Of a DNA stretch of 32,156 nt, positions 16,401 to 24,298 are shown in pieces. This DNA comes from an uncultured bacterium (GTDB lineage: Bacteria > Bacillota_I > Bacilli_A > Acholeplasmatales > Anaeroplasmataceae). The stretch covers positions 1-32,156 of the forward strand of contig CASEZJ010000011.1 of assembly GCA_949292525.1 (NCBI GenBank). Reading direction: 5' to 3'. Positions within the stretch are counted from its first letter, which is position 1. Every line of letters begins with the position of its first letter. The translations under genes and the position numbers were made by a program. The notes under the pieces were generated by a model. It was not told the origin of the DNA, searched no databases, and worked only from the letters and a program-made list of their open reading frames with translations.

Positions 16401-16905
16401 GAAAAATTTTATTATTTCTTATTTAGTGATCGCTTTTTTAATTATTTTAGATCAAGTTAGTAAGGCAGCCATTATTTCTAATTTTAAATATGTAGGAGAA
16501 AGTATAACGATCATTCCTAATTTTTTCTATATAACTTTAGTTTATAACACCGGTGCCGCATGGGGAATTGGTTCTAATTATACCATTATTTTAGCCTTAA
16601 TTTCTTTATTAGCTGGGATTGTTTGTATCTATTTCGCAACTAAAAATGATTTTAAAACTAAAAAATTCTATTCTATAGCTATTTGTTTAATAATCGCTGG
16701 TGCGTTTGGTAATTTAATTGATCGTACATTAACTATTTTTAATAAATTAGACGGAGTTATCGATTTCTTAAGTTTTAAATTTGGCACTTATGATTTTCCG
16801 GTTTTTAATGTAGCTGATATGTGTTTAGTTATAGGTGTTATTATGTTAGTTGTTGATATTTTATTTTTTGAAGAAAAGAGAAAAAAGAATGAAGTATCTA
16901 GTTAA
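16393..16905 (+). CDS. lspA: Lipoprotein signal peptidase (signal peptidase II)
   Basis: LspA cleaves the signal peptide from diacylglyceryl-modified prolipoproteins in the membrane. The 170-residue protein has four membrane segments and the conserved blocks [28 protein letters not shown] and [10 protein letters not shown]. The expected catalytic aspartates are D124 in GVIDFLSF and D142 in NVADM. GGAGG lies just before the start. It overlaps the deaminase by 8 bases and the next gene by 17. The pair lspA-rluD is the order found downstream of ileS in Bacillus, here kept together but detached from ileS. Confidence 0.95.
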   Translation: MTKKNFIISYLVIAFLIILDQVSKAAIISNFKYVGESITIIPNFFYITLVYNTGAAWGIGSNYTIILALISLLAGIVCIYFATKNDFKTKKFYSIAICLIIAGAFGNLIDRTLTIFNKLDGVIDFLSFKFGTYDFPVFNVADMCLVIGVIMLVVDILFFEEKRKKNEVSS

Positions 16906-17779
16906 AGAAGAACAAGTAGGCTTAAGATTAGATAAATATTTAAGTGAAGTAACAGGTAAGACTAGAAGCTTTATTCAAAACAATTTAATAACTTTAAAAC
17001 TTAATGACAAGGAAGTTAAATTATCATATAAAGTTAATTTAGGTGATGAAATAACTTTAGAATTTAAAGAAGCAGAAGAATTAGAAATAAAACCTGTAAA
17101 TTTAAATCTAGATATCATTTATGAAGATGAAGACCTAGCAGTTATAAATAAACCAAAAGGTTTAGTAGTCCATCCAGCCTGTGGACATGCAAATGATACT
17201 TTAGTTTCTGGTATAATGTATCAAATTAAAGACCTAAGCGGAATTGGTGGCGTAATGCGACCAGGAATAATTCATCGCTTAGATAAAGATACATCAGGTT
17301 TAATTGTAATAGCTAAAAATGATAATGCGCATTTAAAATTATCAGAACAATTGAAAAATCATACAATGTATCGCGAATACCATGCAATAACAATAGGCTT
17401 AATTAATGAAGATAGAGGTAAAATAATAGCTCCTATAGGTAGAGATAAATTAGAAAGAACTAAAATGGCCATTGTTAAAGATGGGAAAGAAGCTATTACT
17501 CATTTTGAAGTTATAGAACGATTTAAGCAAAATACATATTTAAAATGTGTATTAGAAACTGGAAGAACTCATCAAATAAGAGTTCATTTAGCCTATATAG
17601 GGAAACCGATTTTAGGTGATCCTTTATATGGCCCTAGAAGAGTTTATGGTGAAGTTGGTCAATATTTACATGCTAAAAGCATAACATTTAATCATCCTAG
17701 AACAGGAGAGAAAATGACATTTACAACTGAGCTTCCCCAATATTTTCAAATTGAATTAGCAAAATTAAGAGAAGAATAA
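16889..17779 (+). CDS. rluD: Large-subunit rRNA pseudouridine synthase, RluD family
   Basis: RluD-family enzymes convert uridines in 23S rRNA helix 69 or nearby sites to pseudouridine. From ATG 16889 it is 296 residues: an N-terminal S4 RNA-binding domain (VGLRLDKYLSEVTG onward) and a catalytic domain with INKPKGLVVHPACGH and the catalytic aspartate D132 in HRLDKDTSGL. The segment GRTHQIRVHLAYIGKPILGDPLYG is diagnostic. An in-frame ATG at 16850 would read into lspA, and only the later start gives a standard N-terminus. The ribosome site is weak, so coupled translation from lspA is likely. Bacillus YlyB, beside lspA, is the closest match by context; which uridines it modifies is not established. 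Confidence 0.9.
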   Translation: MKYLVKEEQVGLRLDKYLSEVTGKTRSFIQNNLITLKLNDKEVKLSYKVNLGDEITLEFKEAEELEIKPVNLNLDIIYEDEDLAVINKPKGLVVHPACGHANDTLVSGIMYQIKDLSGIGGVMRPGIIHRLDKDTSGLIVIAKNDNAHLKLSEQLKNHTMYREYHAITIGLINEDRGKIIAPIGRDKLERTKMAIVKDGKEAITHFEVIERFKQNTYLKCVLETGRTHQIRVHLAYIGKPILGDPLYGPRRVYGEVGQYLHAKSITFNHPRTGEKMTFTTELPQYFQIELAKLREE

Positions 17780-17800
17780 GCACTGTTTGGTGCTTATTTT
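17777..17800 (+). terminator. Terminator after the hisS-rluD operon
   Basis: A 7-bp stem (TAAGCAC at 17777-17783, GTGCTTA at 17790-17796) with a 6-base loop begins at the rluD stop codon and is followed by only four T. It is a moderate terminator. Confidence 0.65.
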
Positions 17801-17803
17801 AAT

Positions 17804-17832
17804 TTGTAAATGATATTATTTTTTGGTATAAT
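17804..17832 (+). promoter_or_regulatory. Promoter of the HAD-ABC exporter unit
   Basis: TTGTAA (17804-17809), 17 bases, TATAAT (17827-17832), about 20 bases upstream of the HAD hydrolase start. Confidence 0.7.
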
Positions 17833-17853
17833 TAAGCGAAAAGAGTTGATATT

Positions 17854-18723
17854 ATGGCAAAACCAGTAATAGCTATATTATATGATTTTGATAAAACTTT
17901 ATGTACTGAAGATATGCAAAATTATAGTTTTATACCAAATCTAGGTATGACTCCAGAAGAGTTTTGGGGTAGAACCGGAGTCCTAGGCAATAATCATAGT
18001 ATGGATAAAATATTAGCTTATATGTATGAAATGATTCATGCTTGTAAGGAAAAAAACATTAAATTAACGAAAGAATATTTAAATAGTTTAGGTAAAAACA
18101 TTAAATATTTTCCAGGCGTTAGTACGTGGTTTAATCGAATAAATGCTTTTGGTGAAAGATTAGGGGCAAAAGTAGAACACTATATAGTTTCTTCAGGGAC
18201 AAAAGAAATTATTGATGGTAGTAGTATAGCTCATGAATTTAAAAAAATTTATGGTTGTGAATTTTTGTATGACGAACTTACAAAAGAAGCTATTTGGCCG
18301 AAAATGGCAATAAATTTCACATTAAAAACCCAATTTGTTTTTAGAATATCAAAAGGGGCTTTTGATATTTCAGATGAGGAAAAATTAAATTCAGATACTC
18401 CAGATAATCGTAGACACGTTTTTTACCGAAATATGATTTATATTGGTGATGGTATGACAGATATTCCATGCATGCAGGTAGTTAAAGATAAGGGTGGTAA
18501 ATCAATTGCAGTTTACCGACCTAATGATCAAGCACATGTTTCTAAACTTGTTCATGATGCAAGAATAAATTTTGTGTGTCAAGCTGATTATCGAGAAAAT
18601 TCAAGCTTAGAGAAATTTGTGACAATGAGTATGGAAAGTATGATTTTATATGAAAAATTAAAAGATAAGGAATTAAAACAAATCAAAGCTTTCCAAAATA
18701 AGTATGAGGATAATAATGTTTAA
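17854..18723 (+). CDS. HAD-superfamily phosphatase-like hydrolase
   Basis: A cytoplasmic hydrolase of the haloacid dehalogenase superfamily, probably a phosphatase. Motif I is YDFDKTLCTED with the nucleophile D11 and the acid/base D13, motif II is HYIVSSGTKEIIDGS, and motif IV is YIGDGMTDIPCM. The cap between motifs I and II is helical. The 289-residue length suits the phosphoserine phosphatase-like group, but the substrate is not identifiable. A tetra-base overlap with the ABC exporter gene and a shared promoter suggest co-expression. It is likely the first gene of that transcription unit. Confidence 0.85.
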   Translation: MAKPVIAILYDFDKTLCTEDMQNYSFIPNLGMTPEEFWGRTGVLGNNHSMDKILAYMYEMIHACKEKNIKLTKEYLNSLGKNIKYFPGVSTWFNRINAFGERLGAKVEHYIVSSGTKEIIDGSSIAHEFKKIYGCEFLYDELTKEAIWPKMAINFTLKTQFVFRISKGAFDISDEEKLNSDTPDNRRHVFYRNMIYIGDGMTDIPCMQVVKDKGGKSIAVYRPNDQAHVSKLVHDARINFVCQADYRENSSLEKFVTMSMESMILYEKLKDKELKQIKAFQNKYEDNNV

Positions 18724-20428
18724 ATTATATAAGAAATATTTAAAGTATTATAAAAAAGAGGTCATTTTAGGACCTCTATTTAAACTATTTGAAGCTATAT
18801 TTGAATTAATAGTACCATTAATAATGGCTAGTATTATCGATAAAGGAATTAATGAAGGTAATACTACCTATATTTGGCAAATGGGTAGTTTATTAATAGT
18901 CATCTCTATAGTTGGATTTTGTTCAACTTTAGTATGTCAATATTTTGCCTCAAAGGCTAGCCAAGGCGTAGGGACAAGACTAAGAGATGATTTATTTAAA
19001 CATATCTTAGAACTAGATTTTTCCCAAATTGATAATTTTGGAGTATCAGAATTATTAACGAGAATGAATAATGATATTAATCAAGTTCAAACTAGTGTAG
19101 CCATGTTAATTAGATTAGTAATTAGAGCTCCATTTATAGTTATTGGTTCTATTTGTTTAGCTTTTGTTATAAATATATATGCTGGTTTAATTTTCTTAGC
19201 TGTAGGGATTATAATTTTATTTTCAGCTTTATTTATAATGTATTTAACTATTCCTAAAAATAAAATAGTTCAAAAAGATCTAGAACAAGTAACTAATATC
19301 GCTAAAGAAAATTTAAACGGAATTAGAGTAGTTAAAGCATTTAATAAGGAAGAATATGAAAAATCAAGATTAGAAAAAGCAACGAAAATTCTAAGATTAG
19401 ATGCTAATAAGGTGTCTAAAATAGCTGCTTTTTTAAATCCTATATCAGCAATTTTAATCGCTATAGCTATTTTAGCTATATTAAAAATTAGCGGTAATTT
19501 AGTCTTTGATGGCATAATTACTCAAGGTGATGTAACAGCTTTAGTGAATTACTTAAATCAAATTCTAGTAGCTATTTTCGTAGTATGTAATTTAATTCAA
19601 ATCTTTGGTAAAGCAGAAACAAGTGCAATTAGAATTAATCAAGTTTTGGCATTAGAAAGTAATTTAGTATATGGCGATTTAAATGAAATAACAGAAGATG
19701 AAGTTATGTATAAAGTCGATAATGTATCATTCACATATAAAGATGCCGCAAAACCAAGTCTAGAAAATGTATCATTTACTATAAATAAAGGGGACTTAAT
19801 TGGCATTGTTGGTGGTACAGGTAGTGGTAAAACAACTTTATTAAGTTTGTTAAATAGATTTTATGACCCTAGTGAAGGTAGGATATATTTAGCTGGTAAA
19901 AACATTAAAGAATATTCTAAATCAACTTTAAATAATAATATTGGTTATGTTTTTCAAAAATCATTATTAGCTAATCAAAGTGTTAGAGATAATTTAGTAT
20001 GGAAAGATGAAAACATTTTAGATCAAGACTTAACTGAAGCATTAGAAATAGCTTGTGCTAATTTTATATTAGAAAGTGAAGATGGCTTAGATAAACTAAT
20101 CTATCAAGGTGGTAAAAACTTATCAGGTGGCGAAAGACAAAGGTTATGTATAGCTAGGGCTATAGCTAATAAACCTCAAATTTTAATGCTTGATGATTCG
20201 CTATCAGCACTAGATTTTAAAACTGATTATAAGATAAGACAAGCATTAAAAAAATTAGGAATTACTATAATATTAGTAACAGAAAGATTAGATCAAATTA
20301 AAGATGCTAATTTAATTTTAGTGTTAGATAATGGTAAATTAGTTGGCAAAGGTAAACACGATGAACTGTTAAAAACATCTAAAGTTTATCAAGAAATCTA
20401 CGATTCTCAGCATGAGGAGGTAGCATAA
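18716..20428 (+). CDS. ABC exporter half-transporter, degenerate ATPase subunit
   Basis: A membrane protein with an N-terminal six-helix exporter domain and a C-terminal ATPase domain (about 570 residues). Walker A is VGGTGSGKTT near residue 366 and the signature NLSGGERQR is intact. Walker B is LMLDDSLSALD, with Asp replacing the catalytic Glu, and the switch histidine is replaced by Glu in LVTERLDQI. This pattern marks the noncanonical half of heterodimeric exporters (TM287/288, LmrCD and BmrCD types). The start at 18716 is preceded by GAGGA; it overlaps the HAD gene by 8 bases. The partner begins at the last base of its stop codon. The exported substrate is unknown. Confidence 0.9.
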   Translation: MFKLYKKYLKYYKKEVILGPLFKLFEAIFELIVPLIMASIIDKGINEGNTTYIWQMGSLLIVISIVGFCSTLVCQYFASKASQGVGTRLRDDLFKHILELDFSQIDNFGVSELLTRMNNDINQVQTSVAMLIRLVIRAPFIVIGSICLAFVINIYAGLIFLAVGIIILFSALFIMYLTIPKNKIVQKDLEQVTNIAKENLNGIRVVKAFNKEEYEKSRLEKATKILRLDANKVSKIAAFLNPISAILIAIAILAILKISGNLVFDGIITQGDVTALVNYLNQILVAIFVVCNLIQIFGKAETSAIRINQVLALESNLVYGDLNEITEDEVMYKVDNVSFTYKDAAKPSLENVSFTINKGDLIGIVGGTGSGKTTLLSLLNRFYDPSEGRIYLAGKNIKEYSKSTLNNNIGYVFQKSLLANQSVRDNLVWKDENILDQDLTEALEIACANFILESEDGLDKLIYQGGKNLSGGERQRLCIARAIANKPQILMLDDSLSALDFKTDYKIRQALKKLGITIILVTERLDQIKDANLILVLDNGKLVGKGKHDELLKTSKVYQEIYDSQHEEVA

Positions 20429-22161
20429 TGAAAGATAAGACTTTAAGTAGAGTTTTAAAAATACTCTTTAAACGTAAGTTTGTATTACTACTAGCAATTA
20501 TTTCTAGTATCTTACAAGTTGTAGCTACCCTTTTAATACCTATTGTGGTTGCTGATGGAATTGATTATTTAATAGGTTTTCAAGATGTAAATTTTAATAA
20601 ACTTCAACAAGTTATAATATATGTGGGAATATTAGGCTTAGTTCAAGCTGTTTTTGGTTACTTAATGCAATATTTAATGGCATATGTAACTAATGATACA
20701 GTTAAAAAATTGCGGGATGCCTTATTTGTTAAATTAGATAATTTACCAATTAGCTATATTGATTCACATCAAGAAGGTGATATTTTATTACGTTTAATTG
20801 GTGATGCTGATCAGTTAGGTGATGGCTTATTACAAGCTTTAACCAATTTAATTAGTGGAATTATAACAATTGTTTTGACTTTGACATTTATGTTAATCGT
20901 TTCTTATCAAGTAGGATTAATTGTAATTTGTTTAACTCCATTATCATTATTAACAGCCTATTTTATAGCTAAAATGTCTTATAAAACATTTAGGATTCAA
21001 GCCCAAATTAAAGGTAAATTATCAGGCCATTATAATGAAATGTTTAATATGTTAAAAATAGTTAAGACCTATAATTATGAAAAGCAAGCTTTAGAAAAAG
21101 AAAAAGAAATAAATCAAGATTTATATCAAGTTGGTGTCAAAGCTCAATTCTTGTCAGCTTTAGTAAACCCAGCGACAAGAATTATTAATAATTTAGTTTA
21201 TGCAAGTGTTGGTATTTATGGAGCCTTTAGGGCAATAGCTAGTTTGATTACGACAGGTGATTTAACTGTATTTTTAAGTTATGCTCAAAGTTATACTAAG
21301 CCTTTTAATGACATAAGCCAAGTTATGACTGAATTACAAAATAGCTTAGCTTCAGCAAGAAGAATATTTGAAGTTATTGATGAAAAAGAATTTAGTTATG
21401 AAGTTAAAGAAAGACTAGAAAATATAACTGGACAAGTAGAATTTAGAGATGTCGCATTTAGCTATGTTTCTGATAAGCCTTTAATTAAAAACTTTAATTT
21501 ATTAGTAAAACCAAACAGCAAAATAGCTGTTGTAGGTCCTACAGGTGCTGGTAAAACAACGATTATAAATCTCTTAATGCGGTTTTATGATGTGAATAAG
21601 GGCAAAATATTAATTGATGGTAAAAATATCTATGAATTAGATCCTAAAAACTTAAGAGAAAACATAGGTATGGTTTTACAAGATACTTGGACGTTTAAGG
21701 GTAGTATTTATGAAAATATAGGTTATGCTCTTCCTAATGCTAGTAAAGAAGAAATTATAACAGCCGCAACGGAAGCTTATGCTGATAGTTTCATTAGAAG
21801 GTTGAAGAATGGTTATGATACTATTTTAGATAACAATTGTAATTTATCAGAAGGACAAAGACAATTATTATGTATTGCTAGAGTTATGCTTAAAAAGCCA
21901 CCGATATTAATACTAGATGAAGCTACATCAAATATTGATACTAGAACTGAAGTTTTAGTACAAAGAGCATTTAATAAATTAATGGAAGGTAGAACAAGCT
22001 TTGTTATTGCTCATCGTTTAAAAACTATAATTGATGCTGATATGATAATAGTTTTAAATAAAGGTGAAATTGTCGAGATGGGAAATCATCAAGATTTGCT
22101 GAAAAAAGGTGGCTTTTATAAAGAAATTTATGAGGCACAATTTTTGCAAATTGAAGCATAA
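20428..22161 (+). CDS. ABC exporter half-transporter, catalytic subunit
   Basis: The partner of the preceding gene: six membrane helices and a C-terminal ATPase. Walker A is VGPTGAGKTT, Walker B is ILILDEATSNID with the catalytic Glu, and the switch histidine is present in VIAHRL. The signature motif is LSEGQRQLL rather than LSGGQ. Together with the neighbour, the dimer would have one complete ATP site (this Walker B with the partner's good signature) and one degenerate site, as in TM287/288. It starts by overlapping the previous stop by one base behind GAGGAGG, so the two are made together. A drug, lipid or peptide could be the substrate. Confidence 0.92.
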   Translation: MKDKTLSRVLKILFKRKFVLLLAIISSILQVVATLLIPIVVADGIDYLIGFQDVNFNKLQQVIIYVGILGLVQAVFGYLMQYLMAYVTNDTVKKLRDALFVKLDNLPISYIDSHQEGDILLRLIGDADQLGDGLLQALTNLISGIITIVLTLTFMLIVSYQVGLIVICLTPLSLLTAYFIAKMSYKTFRIQAQIKGKLSGHYNEMFNMLKIVKTYNYEKQALEKEKEINQDLYQVGVKAQFLSALVNPATRIINNLVYASVGIYGAFRAIASLITTGDLTVFLSYAQSYTKPFNDISQVMTELQNSLASARRIFEVIDEKEFSYEVKERLENITGQVEFRDVAFSYVSDKPLIKNFNLLVKPNSKIAVVGPTGAGKTTIINLLMRFYDVNKGKILIDGKNIYELDPKNLRENIGMVLQDTWTFKGSIYENIGYALPNASKEEIITAATEAYADSFIRRLKNGYDTILDNNCNLSEGQRQLLCIARVMLKKPPILILDEATSNIDTRTEVLVQRAFNKLMEGRTSFVIAHRLKTIIDADMIIVLNKGEIVEMGNHQDLLKKGGFYKEIYEAQFLQIEA

Positions 22162-22183
22162 AACATCAATGTTGATTTAAATT

Positions 22184-22212
22184 AGACTATGTAAAAAACA
22201 TGGTCTTTTTTA
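22184..22212 (+). terminator. Terminator of the ABC exporter operon
   Basis: An 8-bp stem with one T-G pair (AGACTATG at 22184-22191, CATGGTCT at 22199-22206) and a 7-base loop is followed by T at 22206-22212. Confidence 0.82.
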
Positions 22213-22251
22213 AATTATAAAATTAATCAAGTTTTTTAAAAAAAGATATGT

Positions 22252-22277
22252 ATATTAGCTTGCTAATATGCTATAAT
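22252..22277 (+). promoter_or_regulatory. Promoter of the condensin-SepF operon with an 18-bp palindrome
   Basis: An extended -10 (TGCTATAAT, TATAAT at 22272-22277) lies 25 bases before the first gene. It has no good -35 box; the hexamer at correct spacing is TGTATA. Immediately upstream is a perfect inverted repeat, ATATTAGC-TT-GCTAATAT (22252-22269), which fills the spacer and touches the extended -10. A protein bound there would block or position RNA polymerase, so it is a good operator candidate. The regulator is unknown. Confidence 0.6.
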
Positions 22278-22301
22278 TGATACAAGTTGAGGTGAAAGTT
22301 T

Positions 22302-23711
22302 ATGGACTTATTTAATGTTATACCAGATAACTTTTTTTCCCTTTTAAGTTCAAAGAATAAACGCATATATGTAGCTTTAATTATTGAAGCTTTTAAAGTA
22401 TATGAAACTGGCTCTATTTTAGGTATAGAAAAGAAAATGGTGACAGATGAATTAGTACACTATTTAGATACTACTAAATACGATTATGCAGTTGAAGATG
22501 AAACCGATGAAGAAGCTAACCCTAAATCAAGTCGGGATTTAGCTAATTATGTTTTAAGAAGAATGGAAGAATGTGGTTGGATCTACGTTGATATAACAAA
22601 TGACTACATTGAAATATTAAATTTTTCGGATGCTGGTATTATTTTTAGTGAAGCAATTTTACAAATATATGGTTCTAATTATGTGGTAGACGATTCTTAT
22701 GATGTAAGTTATAGTAATAGAGAATACCAAGGTTATATTTATACTATTTATTCTTTATTAAATAACCAAGATTCAATTGAATATAGTGTGATCATGCAAG
22801 AAGTTTATCGCAATACGAAATTATTATTACGCTCAATTAGAAGATTAGATTCAAGACTTAAAAATTATATTAGTTCTGTTTTTGAAACTGCTGAAGTTAA
22901 AGAATTAATGGAAAATTTAGTTTCTTATCGGGAAGATTTTGTTGAACAAGGTTATGCGAAATTAAAAATGAGTGATAACATTAATAGATATCGTTTAAGA
23001 ATAGTATCTAGACTAGAAGAATATGAAGATAATGGTGACATAATTAAAGCTGTTAGTCTAAATTATCCTAATTTAGAAGAAAATAAAGCAATCAATAGAG
23101 CGATAAGAGATATTGACGAGATAATAGATGTCTTTAATTCATTAGATGATATTATTACCGAAATAGATGAAAAGAGTAAAACATATATCAATAACACAAT
23201 TGCTAAAATTAAATTCCTTTTATCAGAGGATGATAATATAATTGGCAAATTAAACGGAATATTAAAATATGTTAGACAAGAAAATAAACAAGGACATATT
23301 GAAAAGGCAATTAAAAACATTAATGATACTTATAAATTGATGTATAACCGTGGCTTATCAGAAGCATCTATTTATATTCCGCGTGGAGCGTATAAGCATA
23401 ATTATAATTTGATGTTAGACTCTGATGTATTATTTGATTTTGATATTGAGTCAGATTTTATTAAAAAATATCAAACTCCTTATTCTGAAGAAATTGCCAA
23501 AGCCTTTTTACTAGATAATTTAAAGGAAAACAGAATGTATGGTTCTGATGTCATATTATATAATACTGATGAAAACACATGTATGTTAGCTATTTATGCT
23601 ATATTATATGCATTAGATAATCAAGATGAATTCGAAGTATTAATACTTAATAAAAAAATAGATAATATTGGTTTAAGAATGAAAGATTTCTTAATCAAAA
23701 GGAAGGATTAA
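22302..23711 (+). CDS. mksF: MksF/JetA-like kleisin subunit
   Basis: The kleisin of an MksBEF-type (Wadjet JetABC-type) condensin. The protein is 469 residues, matching the family. The opening MDLFNVIPDNFFSLLSSKNK matches the Firmicutes JetA group (DUF5716). An N-terminal winged-helix region, a long helical middle (about 200-350, rich in charged residues) and a C-terminal small domain fit a kleisin that bridges the two SMC heads. GAGGTGA at 22289-22295 supports the start. It leads a four-gene block with tiny gaps to mksE, mksB and sepF. The family call rests on length, N-terminus and gene order; a profile search would confirm it. Confidence 0.85.
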   Translation: MDLFNVIPDNFFSLLSSKNKRIYVALIIEAFKVYETGSILGIEKKMVTDELVHYLDTTKYDYAVEDETDEEANPKSSRDLANYVLRRMEECGWIYVDITNDYIEILNFSDAGIIFSEAILQIYGSNYVVDDSYDVSYSNREYQGYIYTIYSLLNNQDSIEYSVIMQEVYRNTKLLLRSIRRLDSRLKNYISSVFETAEVKELMENLVSYREDFVEQGYAKLKMSDNINRYRLRIVSRLEEYEDNGDIIKAVSLNYPNLEENKAINRAIRDIDEIIDVFNSLDDIITEIDEKSKTYINNTIAKIKFLLSEDDNIIGKLNGILKYVRQENKQGHIEKAIKNINDTYKLMYNRGLSEASIYIPRGAYKHNYNLMLDSDVLFDFDIESDFIKKYQTPYSEEIAKAFLLDNLKENRMYGSDVILYNTDENTCMLAIYAILYALDNQDEFEVLILNKKIDNIGLRMKDFLIKRKD

Positions 23712-23713
23712 AC

Positions 23714-24298
23714 ATGTTAGATAGTTTAGAAAAAATGACCAATCCGCAACAAACTATGTTTAAGGATGTAGCTAATAAATTATTAGCATATAATTTTTTA
23801 GCTCGTGATAAAAAAGATAATAAAGAGGCTTATTATTTTTTAATGAGTTATAAAGATATTTTTGATGAATTTTTTAAGATTTTAGGCTTAGAATTAGTAT
23901 TGAACCAACAACAAGGTTCGGTAATGTTAAAAGGCTTTAATCAAGCTCAAACTTTAAGATTAAAAAGAGATGAAACTTTAATTTTATTAATTTTAAGACT
24001 TTTATATCACGAAAAATTAAAAGAAACATCTCTTAATGAAAATGTAGTTTGTGTTGTTGCGGACATTCATGAAAAATATGATTATCTAGAAATCAAAAAA
24101 AGATTAAATAAAACAGATTTAGTAGCTGCCCTACGTTTATTTAGACGTTATAATTTAATTGAAGCTACCGGAGATTTAACAACATCTACTTGTCGTATAG
24201 TTTTAATGCCAACTATTTTACTTGCTATACCTAGTGAAGATATAAATTCTTTATACCAAACTATAAATAGAATAAAACAGGGAGGCGATGAAGAATGA
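23714..24298 (+). CDS. mksE: MksE/JetB-like winged-helix subunit
   Basis: The KITE-type winged-helix subunit of MksBEF/Wadjet (DUF4194). KITE proteins bind the kleisin and regulate DNA engagement by the SMC heads. The protein is 194 residues; the central region, LRLKRDETLILLILRLLYHEK, and the later LRLFRRYNLIEATG match this family, the latter being a winged-helix recognition segment. It starts 2 bases after mksF behind AAGGAAGGA, and its stop overlaps the mksB start by 4 bases, so subunit production is coupled. Confidence 0.82.
   Translation: MLDSLEKMTNPQQTMFKDVANKLLAYNFLARDKKDNKEAYYFLMSYKDIFDEFFKILGLELVLNQQQGSVMLKGFNQAQTLRLKRDETLILLILRLLYHEKLKETSLNENVVCVVADIHEKYDYLEIKKRLNKTDLVAALRLFRRYNLIEATGDLTTSTCRIVLMPTILLAIPSEDINSLYQTINRIKQGGDEE

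Noticed and set aside
19270-19515. Minus-strand open frame of 81 codons
   Set aside because: It lies entirely inside the ABC exporter gene on the opposite strand and shows only hydrophobic by-products of that coding sequence; no ribosome site.
23063-23320. Minus-strand open frame of 85 codons
   Set aside because: It is a shadow of the mksF coding region with no ribosome site or family resemblance.
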